In this document: piece by piece, positions 9,414 to 18,922 of the stretch
How the letters are laid out: every line of letters begins with the position of its first letter
Position numbering within the stretch: position 1 is the first letter of the stretch
Origin: Polyangium jinanense
Lineage (GTDB): Bacteria; Myxococcota; Polyangia; Polyangiales; Polyangiaceae
Assembly: GCF_028435365.1 (NCBI RefSeq)
Contig: NZ_JAGTJJ010000001.1
Coordinates: 1,116,001-1,180,000 of the forward strand
DNA length: 64,000 nucleotides
Direction of reading: 5' to 3'
Made by a program: the position numbers and the translations under genes
The notes under the pieces: generated by a model
What the model was told of the DNA's origin: nothing
Database searches by the model: none
The model's input: the letters and a program-made list of their open reading frames with translations, nothing else

Positions 9414-10616
9414 TCACCACCCCTTGGCCGTTTGAATGGCAGCCGCGAGCTTGTCCGCCATCTTCTGGTGCGTGGCGACGCTCGGGTGGTAATCGCAGCC
9501 AATCCCGTCCACGCCCGAGTTCTGCTCGCCAAGGTCCACGAACCCCACGTTCGTATCGCCCTTCGTCTTGCGGGATTCGACCGCCGTGTTCACGTACTGC
9601 TTCGCCTTCGTCAGGTGCGTCGCGCCGGACGGGTACGAGTCGCTGAGCATGGAGCCGACGGCGCAGAGCAGGTACGCGTTCGGGTAATGCCCGCGCAGTT
9701 TGTCCAGAAACCCGGAGAGCGCGTCGACGTACGCCTGCCCGGGGTCACCCTTGGCGAAATCGTTCGTCCCGAGGTTCACGACGACGACGTCCGGAAGATA
9801 GGAAAAATCCCAGGTCGAGGCAGGATCATCGGCGAGCGTGCGCTCGAAGCGGACCGGCATCTGGTTCTCCGTCACACCTCCGTAATCGCGGTACACGCCG
9901 ATCCCCGAATACGAGACTCCCACGTGTGCGGCTCCGAGCTTGCGCGCCGCGATGGCGCCGTACGCCGAATACTCGTCCTCGGTCTCGGGCGAAAACGGGC
10001 AGAGCGGGCCCGCGCCGGTGTTGCCATAACCGCAGGTGATCGAGTCGCCGATGAGCTCGATTTTGCGGGTCCACGGCGCGGGCGTGGGGACGAGCGCGCC
10101 GCCGGCCGCTGGCACGAAGCCCTTGAACTGCACGACGCCCACGAACGATTCGGTGCGTTTTTCGAGCAGGACCGTGTGCTCCCCGGCGGGCAGGTTCGCT
10201 GCGAGCGTGTACGTATCCTTCGCGCTGCTCGTCGCGAGGTCGGTCGGCGGCCCGTCGTCGATCACCACGGCGAAATGGTTGTTGCCGGCGTCCGCGAGGC
10301 GCACGTCGAGGCCCGTGCCCGAAAAGCGCGCGACGATCGTGCTGCCCGGCCAGGCGAAACGCGGGTCCGCCTCGTTCGTGAATCGACCGATGAAATGCAC
10401 CTCCGCCATGGGCCCGCCGCCCCCGGCGCCGCTCGACGACGAGGAGCCCGAGGAGGACGACATGCCGCTCGACGACGCGCTGCCGCTTGATGACGAGGAG
10501 CCACCGCCACCGCCCCCCGAGCCCGAACCCTGCGAACTTCCCCCGCCCGAAGGCGAGCTGCAAGCAAGGGCAAAAAGAGCGAAGGAGGCAAAGGAGGCGA
10601 GCGCGAGCTTCTGCAT
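9414..10616 (-). CDS. SGNH/GDSL esterase lipoprotein (carbohydrate esterase family 2-like)
   Basis: A 400-aa lipoprotein: lipobox FALAC with Cys19, then a long Ser/Gly linker (21-68). Residues about 70-180 look like the beta-sandwich that precedes the catalytic domain in CE2 enzymes, and the SGNH domain follows: GDSITCGYG with Ser192, VVVNLGTNDF (block III) and the catalytic Asp-His pair in CDYHP (D375, H377). CE2 enzymes deacetylate plant polysaccharides. The ATG at 10616 is chosen because it gives a proper lipoprotein signal peptide; an upstream in-frame ATG (10652) does not. Likely surface-exposed, removing acetyl or other ester groups from glycans. Confidence 0.85.
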   Translation of the reverse strand: MQKLALASFASFALFALACSSPSGGGSSQGSGSGGGGGGSSSSSGSASSSGMSSSSGSSSSSGAGGGGPMAEVHFIGRFTNEADPRFAWPGSTIVARFSGTGLDVRLADAGNNHFAVVIDDGPPTDLATSSAKDTYTLAANLPAGEHTVLLEKRTESFVGVVQFKGFVPAAGGALVPTPAPWTRKIELIGDSITCGYGNTGAGPLCPFSPETEDEYSAYGAIAARKLGAAHVGVSYSGIGVYRDYGGVTENQMPVRFERTLADDPASTWDFSYLPDVVVVNLGTNDFAKGDPGQAYVDALSGFLDKLRGHYPNAYLLCAVGSMLSDSYPSGATHLTKAKQYVNTAVESRKTKGDTNVGFVDLGEQNSGVDGIGCDYHPSVATHQKMADKLAAAIQTAKGW

Positions 10617-10658
10617 GCGCGCGAGGATCGCTCCCCGGCGCGCCGCTGGCAACAGCGA

Positions 10659-12278
10659 TCACGTCCCCGGGGCAATCGAAATCGTGCCGTGCGATTCGTC
10701 GAGCGATTTCCCCCGCCGCGGCAGCTCCACCCGGAACGTGGAGCCCACGCCCGGCGCGCTCTCCACCCGCACGGTCCCGCCGTGCGTTTCCACGATCTGT
10801 CGCACGATCCACAGCCCGAGCCCGAGGCCGCCGAAAGACTGGTTGGAGACGGCGCGCTCGAATCGCTCGAAGATCTTGCCCTGATCCTCGGGCGCAATGC
10901 CGACGCCGTGGTCGCGGACCGTGAGGCGCGCCGTGCCCTCGTCCGCCTCGAGCTCGATCTCGATCGGCTTGCCGCGGCCGTACTTGAGCGCATTGCCGAG
11001 GAGGTTCGTGACCACCTGCTCGATCCGCAGCCGATCCCACGTGCCCCAGATAGGTTTGTCATGGTGGAACGCGACGAGACACCCGGCGTCCTCGGCCTCG
11101 CGCCCGAAGCGCGTGACGACATCGTGCACGAGCGCGCAAAGATCGACCTCGTCGAGGCAGAGATCGAGCTTGCCGGCCGTGATGCGCGAGACGTCGAGCA
11201 GGCGATCGATGAGCGCCGCAAGCCGTCCGACCTGCCGATAGGCCACTTCGAGCGCTGGCGCCATGCGCTCCTGCGAGACGCCCGCGCGCGCGTCGCGCAC
11301 GAGGCGCTCGAGCTGCAGCTTGAGCGGCGTGAGCGGCGTGCGGAGCTCGTGCGAGGCGACGGCGAGAAAGTCGTCGCGCGCCGAGATCGCCTGCAGCGCC
11401 TCGTGAAAAAGGTTCGCGTTGCCGATGGCCTGCGCCTCCATCTGCTTCGCCTGCTCGCGGATCCGGTCTTCGGCGAGCTTGAGCGGCGTCACGTCCACGT
11501 CCATGCAGACGAACTCGCAGGCCCCCGCGATCGTTGGGATCGCAAAGATCGTCGAGTAGACCCAGACCTCGCTGCCATCCTTGCGATGGCACGACCATTC
11601 ATTGGGCCCGTTCGGTTTCCCCGTGCGCGCGATCTCCTCGAGCGTCTCCACGAACTTCTGCGTCGAGGGCGTATCCAGCATCATGCCGTCGAGCGTCTTG
11701 CCCACGACCTCCTCCTCGGACCAGCCGAAGAGACGCTCGGCCGCGCGATTCCAGTAGAGAACCCGGCCTTGCATGTCGTACCCCTCGATCGCGACGTTCG
11801 GCGTGTTGGCGACGATCGCGCGCAGGCGCGTCTCGCCATGCCTCCGCGCGACCTGCGCGAGCCTGGGGAACGTCGCGTCCTGGAAGACCACGATGCCCCC
11901 GCGGACGCGCCCTTGCTCGCCCGGAATGGGCCGCGCGGAGACGAAGACGTGAACCCCCTGCGGCATACGCGGGTTCTTCACGTAAAGCTCGACGTCGTCC
12001 ACGCGTTCGCCCTGGAGCGCTCGCCACAGCGGGACGGCCTCGGCGGGGCAAGGCGTCCGTTCGTCCGGCAGGAAAATGCCAAAGGCCTCGTTCCACGCCT
12101 CGGGCGAGGCGTCGACGGGCAGACCGATGAGGCGCGCCGCCGTCTTGTTCCACGCGACGATCCGGCCGGTCTGATCCGCCATGATGATCGCCTCGTCGAG
12201 CACATCGAGGGCGCTGCGGAGGAGAAGGACGGCCTCCGCGGTAAAGTCATGAATGCTGGAGAAGGCGTGTTCCGTCAT
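10659..12278 (-). CDS. PAS-PAS sensor histidine kinase
   Basis: A 539-aa orphan sensor kinase. Two PAS domains (about 20-140 and 150-270, the second with PNVAIEGYDMQGRVLYWN and a PAC motif) precede a coiled region, HisKA with H310 in ASHELRTP, and HATPase_c with TNLLGNALKYG, DHGVGI and GGLGLGL. No membrane segment is seen. It is not paired with a response regulator. It is separated from the SGNH lipoprotein downstream by only 42 bp, so co-transcription is possible. Confidence 0.9.
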   Translation of the reverse strand: MTEHAFSSIHDFTAEAVLLLRSALDVLDEAIIMADQTGRIVAWNKTAARLIGLPVDASPEAWNEAFGIFLPDERTPCPAEAVPLWRALQGERVDDVELYVKNPRMPQGVHVFVSARPIPGEQGRVRGGIVVFQDATFPRLAQVARRHGETRLRAIVANTPNVAIEGYDMQGRVLYWNRAAERLFGWSEEEVVGKTLDGMMLDTPSTQKFVETLEEIARTGKPNGPNEWSCHRKDGSEVWVYSTIFAIPTIAGACEFVCMDVDVTPLKLAEDRIREQAKQMEAQAIGNANLFHEALQAISARDDFLAVASHELRTPLTPLKLQLERLVRDARAGVSQERMAPALEVAYRQVGRLAALIDRLLDVSRITAGKLDLCLDEVDLCALVHDVVTRFGREAEDAGCLVAFHHDKPIWGTWDRLRIEQVVTNLLGNALKYGRGKPIEIELEADEGTARLTVRDHGVGIAPEDQGKIFERFERAVSNQSFGGLGLGLWIVRQIVETHGGTVRVESAPGVGSTFRVELPRRGKSLDESHGTISIAPGT

Positions 12279-12439
12279 GGGCTCCTCGCGCTACCCATTG
12301 GCCCTCGTTCTGCTCCATTCCGGCCTCCTCTCGTTTCGATACGAGTCGGGCGCGCACGACTCCGGAAAGTTCGTAGGCGCAACGGCGGACGTTGTCGAGG
12401 GCCCGCGACCGCCGCCCGGGACTGACAGGCGGGCGGCCT

Positions 12440-14365
12440 TCACGGCCCGTACCAGATCGGCGAGCTCCAGGCGCGGTGCTGCACCGTCTTCGGGAGGGAC
12501 GCATCGGCGCACGCCGCGGGCGCCGAGGCCGGATCGAGTTCGTTGCATTCGTACGTGCTGTAGCGGCAGCTCGGCACCTCGAGGGCGCGGGCATAATAGA
12601 ACGCGCGCTCCTTCGGATCGAAATCGGGGTCCGTCCAGACCACGCAGAGCTCCTCCGCGCCCTCGGCCAGCACCTCGCAGGTCGAGGTATCCACGGAGGG
12701 CTCCGCGGCGGCCGTGCCCGCGACGTCATAGACCTTCTCGTACACCTTTCCTTCGCGCACGTAACCTTTGATGATCTGGAGCCGCTCGAGCGGCCGACCC
12801 GGCCAGCTCGCCGTGCCGGGATCGGCGCTCGCCTGCACGAAAAACGTCGGCTCCGATCCCGACGACGCCCCGAGCATCCCGCCCATCGGGATGCCAGCCG
12901 CGTAGGCCTCTTCGAGCCGCTCGGGACGCCCGCAGAGGCCCGCGTCGTAGCCGAAGCCGCCGAAGAAGCGGATCGGAATGCGGGGGCCGCTCGTGGCGAA
13001 GGTCTCGCGGCGGCGGATCGCCTCGAAGATCGACTCGCGCGAGTTCTCCTCGGCCCAGACCCCCGCGAGGCCGCCGGGGTTGTTGATGACGCCGTCGTGC
13101 GTCTCCGTGCCGGCGCCGAGGCGTTTGTCCGGGGTATCATCGACGAGCCCGACGTGCCCGGGAAACCCCACGCTGGAGGTGTTGCCCGGCGTGCCGTTGT
13201 GGGTGTCGGTCGAGCCGATGAGGCCGAATTGAAAGGGGTTCGTCCCGAGCCGCTCGGCCTCGAGGAGGCCGGTTTTCAGGACATACCGGAGAAAATCGTG
13301 CCGGTGCGTGCAGCCCCAGAGGCGCATGCCGCCCGAGCCGGGTTTGTCCCCGCATTGCTCGTCGTCGTCCGGCCGGAGCTCCTCGAAGTCGCAGAGCGGA
13401 TCGACGTCGGCCTCGACGTCGAGGAAGCCATTGCGGCACTCGCTCGATCCTTTGTGCTGAAAGATCTCGGCGACGGGCTCCATCTCCGCCCGGAGCTCCG
13501 CGCGCGAGGCCTCCTCCTCGATCGTCGCGCCGCCGGGGTACGTGGGGTCGAAGAGCCGGCCGTTCGAGAGGTTCGAGTTGTGCGGCAACACGAGCACGTC
13601 GCAGCCGTTCTCGGCGCTTCTGCATCCGTCGCGTAAAAGCGTCCAGAGGTCGAGCGGCGTCGGGGCCTCGAAATAGGTGACCGGCAGGTCCGGCACGATG
13701 TCGTTCACGAAGATCACGTTCCGGTGCAGGTTCGAGATCCCGAACGTGTTCGTGTATTCGTACCCGACGAACGTGGTGAAGGAGCAGGACGCGGTGCGAT
13801 CATAGGCCGCCTCGGCCGCGTCCTGCATGGCCTGCCAGCGCTCCCGCGCCGCCGCCTCGCAGTCCTTGCCCTCGCCGCAGAGCTCGGCCACGCGCATCGG
13901 GTTTGCCTGGGAGAGGCGCACGGCGAACGTGGAGGCGCCCTGCCCGACCTCCTCGCGGTACGTCTGGCAGGTGAACGTGTCGTACTTGGGCGAGGTGGGC
14001 GTGGTGCAATGGTACATCTCGCCGAGGAACTCGCCGTGGTCGGTGACGGCCACGAAATCGAGCGGCCTGTCGATCCGCGCCTCGCGCGTGCCCTTGCCCG
14101 ACGCGTCGAGCGGCGGCAGGTGGATCGCCTCGCCGCGCGCAAAGCGATACGCGTCGGCCGGCGTGACCACGGTGTCGTAGGAGCGTGCGTCGAAAGAAAA
14201 TGCCGTGTGGACGTGAAGATCGCCATAGAGCGGGACGCGTGTGGGCACGCGCTCCGCGCAAGGAGCGCGCGGCCGCGGCACGCGTGGGGGCGCCGCGGGG
14301 GAAGGCGCCTCCGCGCATCCGTCGAAGAGGAGGGGAAGAAAAAGAGCGAGCCCGACGATCCTCAC
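12440..14365 (-). CDS. Exported DUF3604 protein (PHP-like)
   Basis: A 641-aa protein with a short signal peptide ending in LLFDGC, a plausible but imperfect lipobox because Asp sits at -2. The start of the mature part has YGDLHVHTAFSFDA and later VAVTDHGEF, the metal-binding signatures of DUF3604/PHP-type proteins, followed by the conserved GSTDTHNG and SGPRIPIRFF motifs. DUF3604 proteins are large exported, probably metal-dependent hydrolases with no settled substrate. It is the last gene of a minus-strand run of exported proteins, 37 bp downstream of the small lipoprotein gene. Confidence 0.85.
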   Translation of the reverse strand: MRIVGLALFLPLLFDGCAEAPSPAAPPRVPRPRAPCAERVPTRVPLYGDLHVHTAFSFDARSYDTVVTPADAYRFARGEAIHLPPLDASGKGTREARIDRPLDFVAVTDHGEFLGEMYHCTTPTSPKYDTFTCQTYREEVGQGASTFAVRLSQANPMRVAELCGEGKDCEAAARERWQAMQDAAEAAYDRTASCSFTTFVGYEYTNTFGISNLHRNVIFVNDIVPDLPVTYFEAPTPLDLWTLLRDGCRSAENGCDVLVLPHNSNLSNGRLFDPTYPGGATIEEEASRAELRAEMEPVAEIFQHKGSSECRNGFLDVEADVDPLCDFEELRPDDDEQCGDKPGSGGMRLWGCTHRHDFLRYVLKTGLLEAERLGTNPFQFGLIGSTDTHNGTPGNTSSVGFPGHVGLVDDTPDKRLGAGTETHDGVINNPGGLAGVWAEENSRESIFEAIRRRETFATSGPRIPIRFFGGFGYDAGLCGRPERLEEAYAAGIPMGGMLGASSGSEPTFFVQASADPGTASWPGRPLERLQIIKGYVREGKVYEKVYDVAGTAAAEPSVDTSTCEVLAEGAEELCVVWTDPDFDPKERAFYYARALEVPSCRYSTYECNELDPASAPAACADASLPKTVQHRAWSSPIWYGP

Positions 14366-14402
14366 CAGGCCATGGAAAACGTGCTCGGCGCCGTCGTCAA
14401 GC

Positions 14403-14939
14403 TCAGCAACCGGGCACGGTGACGTCGACGTCGAGCACCGCCGCGGCCGTGACCATCGTCTCCTCCGGCGGGCGCTTGCCCTTCGTCGTGGTCGTGAGCT
14501 TCATCGAGGGCGCGACGACGTACGGTTTCAGCTCGGCGCCGGACACGACGAGATCGAGGGACGTCTGCCCCTTCGGGACGGGATCGAGCTCGGCGACGAG
14601 CACCTTGGGTTGTCCCTCGGTCTCCGCGTAGAATGCGAGCGATTCGAGAAAATCGAAGTTCGCCCCCGCAGGCCCATCGATGACGAGCGAGAGCGAGATC
14701 ATGCGTACCGAATCGACGTCGTCCTTCGTGACGCCCTGGTTGTCGAGCTCCTGCGTGAGATTGATGCTCTGAAATTCGTTGAACGCGAGGACGCCGAGCA
14801 GCTCGTCGAGGACGGTGCCAGCGGGGATCGTCGCTTTGGCGCCGACGTCCACTTCGAAGTTATCGATGTTGTCGCAGCTCGTGACGACGGCTGCTGCGAC
14901 CGCGAGGACGAGGTTCTGGAGCGCGACACGGCGGTCCAT
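14403..14939 (-). CDS. Small lipoprotein of unknown function
   Basis: A 178-aa protein beginning MDRRVALQNLVLAVAAAVV with lipobox VTSC; ATG 14966 is possible but gives a long n-region. The mature part is mostly predicted beta strands (FNEFQSINLTQELDNQGV, VRMISLSLVIDGPAG) without recognisable catalytic residues and resembles the all-beta small lipoproteins common in myxobacteria. It lies between the MopE-repeat protein and the DUF3604 gene in the same direction. Confidence 0.65.
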   Translation of the reverse strand: MDRRVALQNLVLAVAAAVVTSCDNIDNFEVDVGAKATIPAGTVLDELLGVLAFNEFQSINLTQELDNQGVTKDDVDSVRMISLSLVIDGPAGANFDFLESLAFYAETEGQPKVLVAELDPVPKGQTSLDLVVSGAELKPYVVAPSMKLTTTTKGKRPPEETMVTAAAVLDVDVTVPGC

Positions 14940-15043
14940 GCGCGCTCCGGGGAGCGGCTTGTGCATGCCTCATTGAGCCTCGATCCGCGGCGCGTCGCAA
15001 GAGGCCGGGCGCACCAACCGCGCCGTTCCCCGAGGCCTGGCCC

Positions 15044-17755
15044 TCAATTCATGAACGCCCCGCGATCCCAGACCCCCGCCTGGGGCCGCGCCGATTGCAG
15101 GATGTCCGTCGTGACCGTACCGTACGTGGCCTGGTTGTAGACGTTTTTCCCGGTACCGTCGCCCTGGCCGCCGGTCTTCAGCCGGAGATCGCCGCCCGTC
15201 GCATTGATGAAGACGCTCGTCACCGTGGGCGTGTTCGTCGTGTCGTTGCCGGACGAGGCCAGGGGGACGGGCGCGCTGAAGAGGTTGTTGTTGAACCCGA
15301 AGACGAGGTTGCCCTCCGCGGAGTCGAGCGAGACGCCCGCGCCTGCGCCGAGGTTCACCGCCGTGCTGCCGCCCGTGATGCTGAACAGGATGTTGTTCGT
15401 CAACCGCCAGCGCATCTTGCCGCTCGTCGCCGCGGTGCCCCAGACGCCGTACGTGCGAGCGAACATCGTGTTGTTCGTGAAGATCAGGTTGAAATCGACG
15501 CCGCCGTTGCTGCCCAGGAAATTGACGAGGTAGGCATTGTTGCTCGCCGCTTCGAGCACGTTGTTCCGGGCGATCAGGGAGGCCACGTTGGCCGTGCTCG
15601 GGCCGGATCCGTTGATGGCATACGTCGTGGCGCCGTTGCTCTTGCCCTCGACGCAGACGCGGTTCGAATCGAGGATCGTCGTGCCGCGCTGGTTGCCGAA
15701 CTGGATGGCCGCGTGCGTCGTCGAGGTGGTGGAGCGGGCATACACGTCATTGCCGAAGAGCGTCGACGTGCTTCCCGGGCAGGCCGTCGCGCCGAGGGCC
15801 GCCGAGGTCGTGGCGCCGCCGCTGAACAGCGTCTCCACGTAATTGCGCACGAACGTGCCGGCACGAAGGTTGTGCTGCGTGAGCGAGCTCGTGGGCGACG
15901 CGTGCATCCGGAAGCCGCCCCAGACCGCCTTGTTGTGGTCGAGCGTGAGCTGCCCGTAAAACGCGGTGGTGTACGTGTCCGGGTTCCAGTTCGCGAACGA
16001 AGAGCTGAATCCGCCCTTGATCGTGAGCTCCTTGGCCACGATGACCGAGGTCGACGCGTAGCCGCCCTGCGCGACGAGGATCGTGCTGCCCGCGGGCGCC
16101 ATCGCCACGGCCTTGCAGAGCGTCGCCCAGGCCTTCGCGGGGCTCTTGCCGTCGTTGTTGTCATTGCCGCCCGCGGCATTGACGTAATACTTGACGGCCG
16201 TCTCCGCGATCGAGTTCTGGATGCTCGACGCCGGGGGGAAGACCTGCTCGCAATTCGTCGTGAGCGGGTTTTGCGCGGGGATCGCGAAGCTCGTGCAGCT
16301 CCCCGAGGCGATCGTCGACGAGCCGCAGGTGCCGCAGGCGAGGCTCTCGTCCACGTCGCCGTCGCAATCGTTGTCGAGGCCGTCGCACGTCTCGGCCGAC
16401 GGCTGCACGTTCTGCACGCAGGTGACGATGCCGCCCACACACGTCTCGGTCCCCGCCGCGCACACGCCCTTGTTGAAGGAAAGCGTGCAGGCCGCGCCGC
16501 CGTTCGGGTTGCCCTCGTCGGTCGTCCCGTCGCAGTCGTTGTCCTTGCCGTCGCAATACTCCATTTGGGGCAACATCGAAGGCTTGCACTGGAGCTCGCC
16601 CGCCACGCAGAGGGTCTTGCCCGGCGAGCATTCGCCCGGCATGCCCGTCGTGCACGGCTTGTCGGCGTCGACGCCGTGCGTGTCGACCTCGCCGTCGCAG
16701 TCGTTGTCCTTGCCGTCGCAGATCTCGTCCACCGGGGGCGGCGCGGCGCAGATCAAGGAGCCCACGAAGCATTTCGTCTTGCCGAACCCGCACTCGCCCA
16801 TCTGGCCCGTCGGGCAGTCGATGCCGCCGCCGGGGTTGTCCTCGTCCGTCGTGCCGTCGCAATCGTCGTCGACGCCGTTGCAGGTCTCCATCGTGGGCTT
16901 CGCGTCGGGGATGCAGTTGAGCGCGCCGCCATCACAATGGTATGTCCCCGTGGCACATTGCCCCGGCACCCCCGACATACACGCCCCGCCGCCGCCCGGA
17001 TCGCCGTTGTCGACGACGCCGTTACAATCGTCATCCAGGCCGTTGCAGGTCTCCTCGACCGGGTCCTTCGGCGTACATTCGGGCGGATCGCCGCCGGCCG
17101 GATTGCAGGTGGACACGGTCACCTGGCAAGCGCCCTCGCCGCAGACGATCTCCGGGAAGCCGTCGTCGACGAGGTTGTCGCAATCGTCGTCGACCGCATT
17201 GCAGGTCTCGAGCGACGGGAGCGTGTCGCCCTCGCAGGGCCCCCACGTGTTCTCCGCGATGCACGTCTGCGAGCCGTCCTTGCACGCGCCGATGTTCCGC
17301 GTGTCCGGCGAGCCGGTGTAACAGGCCTGCGTCTCGCCGACCTTGCAGGGGCAGCCCTCGTCGACCTGGCCATTGCAGTTGTCGTCGATGCCGTCGTTGT
17401 CGTCGTCGCAGAGCTCGTCTTGCGAGGGCGAGCCGGGCACGCACGGCACGGGCATGCCGTCCACGCACGCCTCCACGGTCACACGGCAGACGCCGTCCCC
17501 GCAGCTCGCGAGCGGCAGGTCGTCGATCGTTCCATTGCAATCGTCGTCGATCCCGTCGCAGGCCGTCTCCACGGCCGTGCACTCCGCCCCGCCGCTCCCG
17601 CCCTGGCCTCCGACGCCGCCCTGGCCGCCGCTGCCCGTCCCACCAGGCCCCGTCTGCACGAGCACCGGATCGTCGACCCCGAGGGCTGCATTGCACCCGA
17701 CGGCCCCCGCCCCAATCCCCACGAGCACGAGCCCAAGCACCAATGCACGCCGCAT
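15044..17755 (-). CDS. MopE-type calcium-motif repeat lipoprotein with beta-helix domain
   Basis: A 903-aa lipoprotein (lipobox AVGC, Cys21) with a Gly-rich spacer. Eight repeats of the type CDGIDDDCNGTIDD (variants with N/D and a following VDEG) run to about residue 475, each linked by Cys-rich segments; this is the putative metal-binding motif named after MopE and expected to bind calcium. The C-terminal 350 residues, from about YYVNAAGGNDNNDGKSPAKAW, look like a right-handed parallel beta-helix. Surface-exposed adhesion or glycan binding is plausible; no catalytic residues are evident. It follows the TPR-like gene by 21 bp. Confidence 0.85.
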   Translation of the reverse strand: MRRALVLGLVLVGIGAGAVGCNAALGVDDPVLVQTGPGGTGSGGQGGVGGQGGSGGAECTAVETACDGIDDDCNGTIDDLPLASCGDGVCRVTVEACVDGMPVPCVPGSPSQDELCDDDNDGIDDNCNGQVDEGCPCKVGETQACYTGSPDTRNIGACKDGSQTCIAENTWGPCEGDTLPSLETCNAVDDDCDNLVDDGFPEIVCGEGACQVTVSTCNPAGGDPPECTPKDPVEETCNGLDDDCNGVVDNGDPGGGGACMSGVPGQCATGTYHCDGGALNCIPDAKPTMETCNGVDDDCDGTTDEDNPGGGIDCPTGQMGECGFGKTKCFVGSLICAAPPPVDEICDGKDNDCDGEVDTHGVDADKPCTTGMPGECSPGKTLCVAGELQCKPSMLPQMEYCDGKDNDCDGTTDEGNPNGGAACTLSFNKGVCAAGTETCVGGIVTCVQNVQPSAETCDGLDNDCDGDVDESLACGTCGSSTIASGSCTSFAIPAQNPLTTNCEQVFPPASSIQNSIAETAVKYYVNAAGGNDNNDGKSPAKAWATLCKAVAMAPAGSTILVAQGGYASTSVIVAKELTIKGGFSSSFANWNPDTYTTAFYGQLTLDHNKAVWGGFRMHASPTSSLTQHNLRAGTFVRNYVETLFSGGATTSAALGATACPGSTSTLFGNDVYARSTTSTTHAAIQFGNQRGTTILDSNRVCVEGKSNGATTYAINGSGPSTANVASLIARNNVLEAASNNAYLVNFLGSNGGVDFNLIFTNNTMFARTYGVWGTAATSGKMRWRLTNNILFSITGGSTAVNLGAGAGVSLDSAEGNLVFGFNNNLFSAPVPLASSGNDTTNTPTVTSVFINATGGDLRLKTGGQGDGTGKNVYNQATYGTVTTDILQSARPQAGVWDRGAFMN

Positions 17756-17776
17756 GACCGAGTTCCCTTTCGGGCG

Positions 17777-18913
17777 CTAGAACTGCCCCGTCCAGTACAA
17801 AGAAGAAGGACCCACAATGAGCGACGTCGTCTGCGTCTTCGTGCGCTTCGGCGCGGTCAAGAAGAGGGCGAGGCCGCCGGCAAACGCGACGCCGCCCGCG
17901 ACGAAAAGCCCCGTGGAAAGGTTTCCCGACTGATAAGCATCCTTGCGCGCGTCGTAGCCGAACTCGTTGCAGGTGTTGCCGGCGCAATGCCCGTCCACCT
18001 CGCTCTCGTCGCGTTTTTGCATCGTGCGGAGCCCGAAATACGTGCCGACGGCGCCTGCCCCGAGCCCCGCGATGCCGAGGCCGAGGCCGACGATGCGCTG
18101 GGTGCTGAAAAAGCTCTCCGTCGGCGCTTCCGGAATGCGGTCCGGCTCGCGGGGCCCGAGCGGTCCGGAGGGGCCCTGCATCATCGCCGGATTTGCGGTC
18201 GTCGCCGGATTCGTCCCCTTGGGCGACTCCTGCCCCATCGTCTGCGGGGACGATTTCGGCTCGGGCTTCGGCGCGGCCTCATCCTCGAGCGCTTGCACCG
18301 CAACCGTGAGCTCCGCGCCCTCGGCAATGGCCAGGCTCTTTTCCCAGGACTTTTTCCCGGGCGCGCTGGCGTCGACCACATGCTCGCCACGCTCGGCTGG
18401 CAGGCGCGTGCCGAACACCTCCCGCGCGAGCGGGACGCCGTCCAGCGTGACCACGAGATTCGGGAGCGCGAGGACCGCCTCGGGCACGGAAACCGTGATC
18501 CAGCCGAGCCGCGGCTCGATCTCGCCCATTCGCGATTTCGCCTCGCTCCCGCGCTTCTGGGCCGTCGACTTCTCGGTAAAACCCTTCGACGTCGAAGCGA
18601 TGCGCGCCGCGTCGTCCACGATGCCCCGGTACGTCTCCCACGCCCGCGCGAGCCGGCCCATTTTCCGGTAACAATCGCCGAGACCGATACGCGCGCCGAG
18701 GCCCGGGCGCAGCTTGACGACCTCCTCGTATTTCGGGCACGCCGTCGCGTAATCCTCCGCGATGAACGCCGCGCGCGCCTCCTGGAACAGCGTATTCGCC
18801 CGGGCCTCGTCGGCCGGGTCTGCCGCGCGCGCGCCCGACGCGACGAGGATACCCCCGAGCGCGACGAACGAACGAACGATCCACGCGCTGGGTTTTCCGC
18901 TCATCATGGGCAA
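17777..18913 (-). CDS. Exported TPR-like protein with C-terminal membrane helices
   Basis: A 378-aa protein. A signal peptide (FVALGGILVASGARA) leads into a tetratricopeptide-like region (AFIAEDYATACPKYEEVVKLRPG, LGDCYRKMGRLARAWETY), then a PEGA-like beta region (LVVTLDGVPLAREVFG), a Pro-rich linker and two hydrophobic helices near residues 275-295 and 335-355. The frame starts at a TTG (18913) with AGGAG six bases upstream; ATG 18907 is the alternative. This architecture is common beside myxobacterial Ser/Thr kinases. The kinase gene ends 9 bp upstream, so the two are very likely co-transcribed. Confidence 0.75.
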   Translation of the reverse strand: MPMMSGKPSAWIVRSFVALGGILVASGARAADPADEARANTLFQEARAAFIAEDYATACPKYEEVVKLRPGLGARIGLGDCYRKMGRLARAWETYRGIVDDAARIASTSKGFTEKSTAQKRGSEAKSRMGEIEPRLGWITVSVPEAVLALPNLVVTLDGVPLAREVFGTRLPAERGEHVVDASAPGKKSWEKSLAIAEGAELTVAVQALEDEAAPKPEPKSSPQTMGQESPKGTNPATTANPAMMQGPSGPLGPREPDRIPEAPTESFFSTQRIVGLGLGIAGLGAGAVGTYFGLRTMQKRDESEVDGHCAGNTCNEFGYDARKDAYQSGNLSTGLFVAGGVAFAGGLALFLTAPKRTKTQTTSLIVGPSSLYWTGQF

Positions 18914-18922
18914 AGCGGTCTC